Under the pieces are notes generated by a model. That model was not told where the DNA came from and made no database searches. It saw only the letters and a program-made list of their open reading frames with translations. Shown in pieces: positions 6,936 to 10,479 of a stretch of DNA of 10,479 nucleotides. Source of the stretch: an uncultured Clostridium sp. (lineage in GTDB: Bacteria; Bacillota; Clostridia; Clostridiales; Clostridiaceae); assembly GCF_934754915.1 (NCBI RefSeq), contig NZ_CAKVKB010000120.1:1-10479 (forward strand), written 5' to 3'. Position numbers and translations under genes: made by a program. The first letter of the stretch is position 1, and each line of letters opens with the position of its first letter.

Positions 6936-8534
6936 CTACTGTTCATAATATGAATCTGTTATAAATTCAACGGTAATTTTACCTCTATATTCATTAATAA
7001 AAGTTTTTGCATACTCATTAAGATATGCTGATTTTCTTTTAGCAAAACTATATTCCATATTAGAATTAAAATAATTTATTTCTTTTTCTGAATAACCATC
7101 AAAGCCAGCAAGTGCTATTTTTTTTATTCCAATTTTTTTAAGAACTTTTAAAAGCATAATTAATGAATTATCTGGTATTTCAGTTTTTAAATCAATTAGT
7201 GAACTATAATTTAAAACATATTGAAACTCACCATTTGTTTTAGTAACATTAGAGGTTGCAATTGTCTTCAATGCACTATATTTATTACAACTTAATTTAG
7301 TTGTCATCTGAGCATATCTCTTTGAATTTGTTATAAATAAGTATTCTATATTATCAATATCCGGAATATAATTAATAGCAATAACTATAGGAGTATTTTT
7401 CTTTATAAATCCCTGTATTTTATCTTTATACAAAATACTATTCTTACCTGGTCCAATAACTAATACATCTTTTCCACTAACATCATCTTTTAATCTATTC
7501 ATAGCAACATCATCAGCGCATTCGTTTTGTTGATATCTAAAATATAAGTTTTCTATATAGTCCTTATTGTAAAGTAACTTTTTGTCATCATCTATACTTT
7601 TTAATATTTCATTAATTGATTTTATTGAAAGAGTTTTTTTATTCATCAAATATGAAACATAATTTGGATGACATTTATTTGATGCTGAAACATAATAAAA
7701 CAAATTATATCCCCAAGGAGTCTGCTTATAAATATCCATTATATTTACCTCTATAGACTCTAATAATTGACTCACATCATACTTTTTATTAAATTTTTCA
7801 TTCATATATGTACTTATAAGTTCTATAGGAGTATTTCCAGCACTCTTGCCCATTCCATATAATGTTGCATCTACAAGAATTGTTCGCTCTACATTTTTAG
7901 TTAACACTTGAATACAATTAGCATAGCCCATTTGAAAATTATTATGTGCATGATATCCAAGACATATGTTATTATTAAGATTATCATCTATAATATCAAA
8001 TATATGCATTAAATTATCTTGATGCAATAATCCATAAGTATCAACCATAGACATAGCATATGGGTTTAATTCATTAACAAGTCCTATAAGTTCCAATAAT
8101 TCTTGATCATTATAACTTGTTATAGAAACAGCTTGTACAAATACATTATACCCAAGATTCTTAACTTCTTTGCAAAAATTAATTGCCTCATGCATAACAT
8201 GTTTTTTAAATATTACTCTAATTCCATCAAGATAACTTTCACTACATTGTTGTATGTGTTTAATCGAGCATGTCCCATAATCAATCATTCCCACTATCAT
8301 AGAATTTCCTTTATCTATCTTCCCATATATCTTTTTAACAGAATTAGTATCTGGCATTATACTACGATTTATATCAAAATTTCTTCTTTCATCTAAAAAG
8401 CCAACTTCAATTATATCAATTCCTGCACTTACAAGTCGCTCAAAGATACTAATTAAATTGTCATGTCCAAAATTCCAATCATTTAAATATCCTCCATCTC
8501 GCATAGTGCAATCTAAAAGCATTAAATTATTCAT
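6936..8534 (-). CDS. DRE-TIM (HMGL-like) aldolase/lyase with C-terminal Rossmann-like domain
   Basis: The N-terminal part (about residues 1-300) is a metal-dependent DRE-TIM barrel, as in 4-hydroxy-2-oxovalerate aldolase, HMG-CoA lyase and isopropylmalate synthase. It shows the opening LLDCTMRDGGYLNDWNF (Arg12, Asp13), the EVGF strand, and the metal-binding HxH in GYHAHNNFQMGYAN (His195, His197). Members cleave or form C-C bonds next to a 2-oxo acid or acyl-CoA, and the exact reaction here is not predictable. Residues about 354-532 form a second domain starting DVLVIGPGKNS and ending near KKIALAGFDGYS. Its layout recalls the DUF115/MptE-like and CST-I sialyltransferase-like folds (weak visual similarity). 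The 532-residue length is well above that of simple aldolases because of this domain. A strong AGGAGG seven bases before the ATG fixes the start. Lying between rfbH and a ThDP enzyme, it probably provides or processes a short carbon unit for a branched sugar. Confidence 0.85.
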   Translation of the reverse strand: MNNLMLLDCTMRDGGYLNDWNFGHDNLISIFERLVSAGIDIIEVGFLDERRNFDINRSIMPDTNSVKKIYGKIDKGNSMIVGMIDYGTCSIKHIQQCSESYLDGIRVIFKKHVMHEAINFCKEVKNLGYNVFVQAVSITSYNDQELLELIGLVNELNPYAMSMVDTYGLLHQDNLMHIFDIIDDNLNNNICLGYHAHNNFQMGYANCIQVLTKNVERTILVDATLYGMGKSAGNTPIELISTYMNEKFNKKYDVSQLLESIEVNIMDIYKQTPWGYNLFYYVSASNKCHPNYVSYLMNKKTLSIKSINEILKSIDDDKKLLYNKDYIENLYFRYQQNECADDVAMNRLKDDVSGKDVLVIGPGKNSILYKDKIQGFIKKNTPIVIAINYIPDIDNIEYLFITNSKRYAQMTTKLSCNKYSALKTIATSNVTKTNGEFQYVLNYSSLIDLKTEIPDNSLIMLLKVLKKIGIKKIALAGFDGYSEKEINYFNSNMEYSFAKRKSAYLNEYAKTFINEYRGKITVEFITDSYYEQ

Positions 8535-8578
8535 ATTATTCCTCCTAACAACATATTAAAGTTGATCTTTTTCTCTTA

Positions 8579-9910
8579 CTAATTTACAGCTTCATTTATG
8601 ATTTTTGCCATATAATCAATCATTTCATCTGTCATTCCTGGATAAACTCCTACCCAAAAAGTATCATTCATTATCTTATCTGTATTATTCAAATTTCCAA
8701 CAATTCTATATCCTTTTCCACTAGTTCTCATTTCATCAAAACAAGGATGTTTTATAATATTTCCTGCAAATAGCATTCTTGTCTGAATACCATGTTTCTC
8801 TATATACTGAACAACTTTATTTCTATCAATCCCCTTCTTACATGTAATAATAAATCCAAACCAACTAGGATTAGAATTTTCACATGCAACTGGCAATATA
8901 ATTTTATCTTCAGATTTTAACAAATTCTTTTTCAATCTGTTAAAATTTTCTTTTCTTCTTTTTACAAAGTAATGTAACTTTTTTATTTGAGCGCAACCAA
9001 TAGCTGCCTGCATATCTGTGGCTTTCAGATTATATCCAAAATGAGAATACACATATTTATGATCATAACCTAAAGGTAATTCGCCATATTTTCTGGAAAA
9101 TCTATGCTTACATAAATTATCCATGCCTGATGGACATACACAATCTCTTCCCCAATCTCTAAACGAACGTATTATTTTATTAAGTAATGGATTATTAGTA
9201 TATACAGCTCCACCTTCCCCCATCGTCATATGATGTGGAGGATAAAAGCTAGATGTTCCTATATCCCCAATTGTTCCTGTAAATTTTTCCTCTCCATTTA
9301 TTATATACTTTGATCCAAGAGCATCACAATTATCTTCTATAAGCCATAAATTATACTTATCACAAAAACTCTTGACTGAATTTAAATCAAATGGATTTCC
9401 TAAAGTATGTGCTACCATTACAGCCTTAGTTTTGTTTGAAATTGCTTTTTCCAACATTTCTACATCTATATTGTATTGCGGAATTGTAACATCTATAAAA
9501 ACTGGAATAGCACCATATTGAATTATCGGAGCAATAGTTGTTGGGAATCCTGCTGCAACAGTTATGACTTCATCTCCTCTTTTAATTGCCCTATTACCTA
9601 AAAGAGATGATGTTAATGCCATGAATGCATTTAAATTTGCACTTGATCCTGAATTGACAAGAGTACAATATTTTACATTTAAATACTGGGCAAATTCTTT
9701 TTCAAATTCATTAGTATACCTTCCAGATGTAAGCCAAAACTCAAGAGAACTATCAACAAGATTAATCATTTCATCGGAATTGTAAACTCTTGATGCATAT
9801 GGTATTCGTTCTCCTTCTTTATATGTATTTTTTGTATGATATTTTTTATAATATTCATTCACTAATTTTAAAATTTCTTTTCTATCTTTTTCTTGCTGAG
9901 ATTTATCCAT
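8579..9910 (-). CDS. rfbH: CDP-4-keto-6-deoxy-D-glucose-3-dehydrase (E1, RfbH/DdhC type)
   Basis: This is a PMP- and [2Fe-2S]-dependent dehydrase of the DegT/aminotransferase fold. It removes the 3-hydroxyl of CDP-4-keto-6-deoxyglucose and, with a separate reductase (E3), leads to CDP-3,6-dideoxy-4-ketohexose. The length (443 aa) is normal for the family. In SFYPPHHMTMGEGG (221-234) the position that carries the PLP lysine in ordinary aminotransferases is His226, the hallmark of E1. Asp193 in IEDNCDALGS is the expected cofactor-ring aspartate. Cys257, Cys259 and Cys267 form C-x-C-x7-C, and Cys195 is the upstream fourth ligand, so the iron-sulfur site looks complete. The ATG at 9910 has AAGGAGA about ten bases upstream. 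The gene sits 47 bases after the FkbM gene and 44 bases before the aldolase. No E3-like reductase is visible here, so it must be encoded elsewhere or replaced by a host reductase. Confidence 0.93.
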   Translation of the reverse strand: MDKSQQEKDRKEILKLVNEYYKKYHTKNTYKEGERIPYASRVYNSDEMINLVDSSLEFWLTSGRYTNEFEKEFAQYLNVKYCTLVNSGSSANLNAFMALTSSLLGNRAIKRGDEVITVAAGFPTTIAPIIQYGAIPVFIDVTIPQYNIDVEMLEKAISNKTKAVMVAHTLGNPFDLNSVKSFCDKYNLWLIEDNCDALGSKYIINGEEKFTGTIGDIGTSSFYPPHHMTMGEGGAVYTNNPLLNKIIRSFRDWGRDCVCPSGMDNLCKHRFSRKYGELPLGYDHKYVYSHFGYNLKATDMQAAIGCAQIKKLHYFVKRRKENFNRLKKNLLKSEDKIILPVACENSNPSWFGFIITCKKGIDRNKVVQYIEKHGIQTRMLFAGNIIKHPCFDEMRTSGKGYRIVGNLNNTDKIMNDTFWVGVYPGMTDEMIDYMAKIINEAVN

Positions 9911-9957
9911 ATTTTATACTCTCCTTAGTTTTTATCTATAATCATAATTATTTTTAA

Positions 9958-10479
9958 TTATGCAACACAATATAAAACCAACTCAAGCCCATTATTTCCA
10001 TGTATCCTTAAATAAAATTTATACCCTAAATTCCAACTATTTATAAGCATTGGAATTTCAAACAAATCATTTGGTTTATGATACAAACAAATCATTAAAT
10101 TCGGTTTATTGGTTTTTATAGTTTCCTTAGTTCCTAACAGCCCTTCATATTCTGATCCTTCAATATCCATCTTTATATGCGTTGGTTTAAAATTTTGTAT
10201 GCACTCATCAATTGAAACACATTGAACTACAGTATCTCCTTCCTTCGATATATTGCTATTTTCAGCAGTATTCATATTAAATCTTAATTGTTCAGCATTA
10301 TGATATACAGCATTGGGCATACATATAATCTCATTTGTACCTTGTGCTATTTTTTTTATATTTTTTATCATCATATTATAATTATTAAAATCAGGTTCAA
10401 ATACAGCAATTGCCTCTACATTAGAAAACTTATTATATAAACTTTGTATTGTATCCCCATCATATGCTCCACAATCTAT
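9958..10479 (-). CDS. FkbM family SAM-dependent methyltransferase, 5' end cut by window edge
   Basis: This gene transfers a methyl group from S-adenosylmethionine, probably to a sugar or other glycan component; the substrate cannot be read from sequence. The frame stays open from the TAA at 9958 to the last base of the window, giving 173 visible residues. The first ATG inside the window (10374) is internal, because the 35 residues before it contain the SAM-binding motif IDCGAYDGDT and the following acidic element VFEPD. Downstream comes the FkbM signature IKMDIEGSEYEGLLG, then a hydrophobic strand with PNLMICLYH, and the C-terminus LELVLYCVA. The N-terminal part lies outside the window. The stop is 47 bases before the RfbH-like gene on the same strand, so the two are probably co-transcribed. 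The family call is firm. O-methylation is the usual FkbM activity, but the target is unknown. Confidence 0.93.
   Translation of the reverse strand: MDCGAYDGDTIQSLYNKFSNVEAIAVFEPDFNNYNMMIKNIKKIAQGTNEIICMPNAVYHNAEQLRFNMNTAENSNISKEGDTVVQCVSIDECIQNFKPTHIKMDIEGSEYEGLLGTKETIKTNKPNLMICLYHKPNDLFEIPMLINSWNLGYKFYLRIHGNNGLELVLYCVA

Noticed and set aside
8103..8396. Plus-strand frame of 97 codons inside the aldolase gene
   Set aside because: Antisense to the conserved TIM-barrel region; composition typical of a shadow.
6936..8534. Isopropylmalate or citramalate synthase of amino-acid synthesis
   Set aside because: The C-terminal domain does not look like the LeuA regulatory domain, and the neighbours are sugar genes.
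9564..9785. Plus-strand frame of 73 codons inside rfbH
   Set aside because: Antisense to the conserved N-terminal part of the dehydrase; no motif of its own.

Overview
The window is very AT-rich. It has strong AGGAGG-type ribosome sites and codons ending in A or T, and every convincing gene lies on the minus strand. This fits a low-GC Firmicute of the Clostridium type, which is an inference from composition and ribosome sites only. The content is a surface-glycan or flagellar-glycan biosynthesis island: sugar-nucleotide and small-carbon enzymes, a methyltransferase, a sulfatase-fold enzyme and an ATP-grasp ligase. There are no transposases, tRNAs, rRNAs or CRISPR arrays.

In the direction of transcription (right to left), the window opens inside an FkbM methyltransferase cut by the right edge (9958-10479). 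A tightly packed run follows, with gaps of 47, 44, 90 and 25 bases: an RfbH-type CDP-4-keto-6-deoxyglucose-3-dehydrase (8579-9910), a DRE-TIM aldolase/lyase with an extra C-terminal domain (6936-8534), an acetolactate-synthase-like ThDP enzyme (5043-6845) and an RfbJ/YerF-like short-chain dehydrogenase (4091-5017). These four form a plausible pathway. RfbH removes the 3-hydroxyl of a CDP-4-keto-6-deoxyhexose, the ThDP enzyme adds a two-carbon or longer acyl unit to the C4 ketone, the aldolase supplies or processes the 2-oxo acid or aldehyde, and the SDR reduces a carbonyl. The model is yersiniose synthesis (YerE/YerF), but the aldolase is an extra component. The cytidylyltransferase, CDP-glucose 4,6-dehydratase and reductase partner of RfbH are not in view and may lie beyond the right edge.

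Left of position 4090 the arrangement loosens. A 259-base gap precedes a soluble sulfatase/alkaline-phosphatase-superfamily protein with an N-terminal Rossmann-like domain (2104-3831). A 410-base gap holding decayed coding sequence then precedes a stand-alone ATP-grasp ligase (701-1693).

The left 700 bases have no intact gene but are not empty. They hold the two ends of a destroyed SpsF-type nucleotidyltransferase gene (353-634), a short coiled-coil-like reading frame broken by a TAG (132-308), and a small palindrome cluster (62-88). The left third therefore looks like an eroding part of the glycan island, next to a well-kept sugar cassette on the right.
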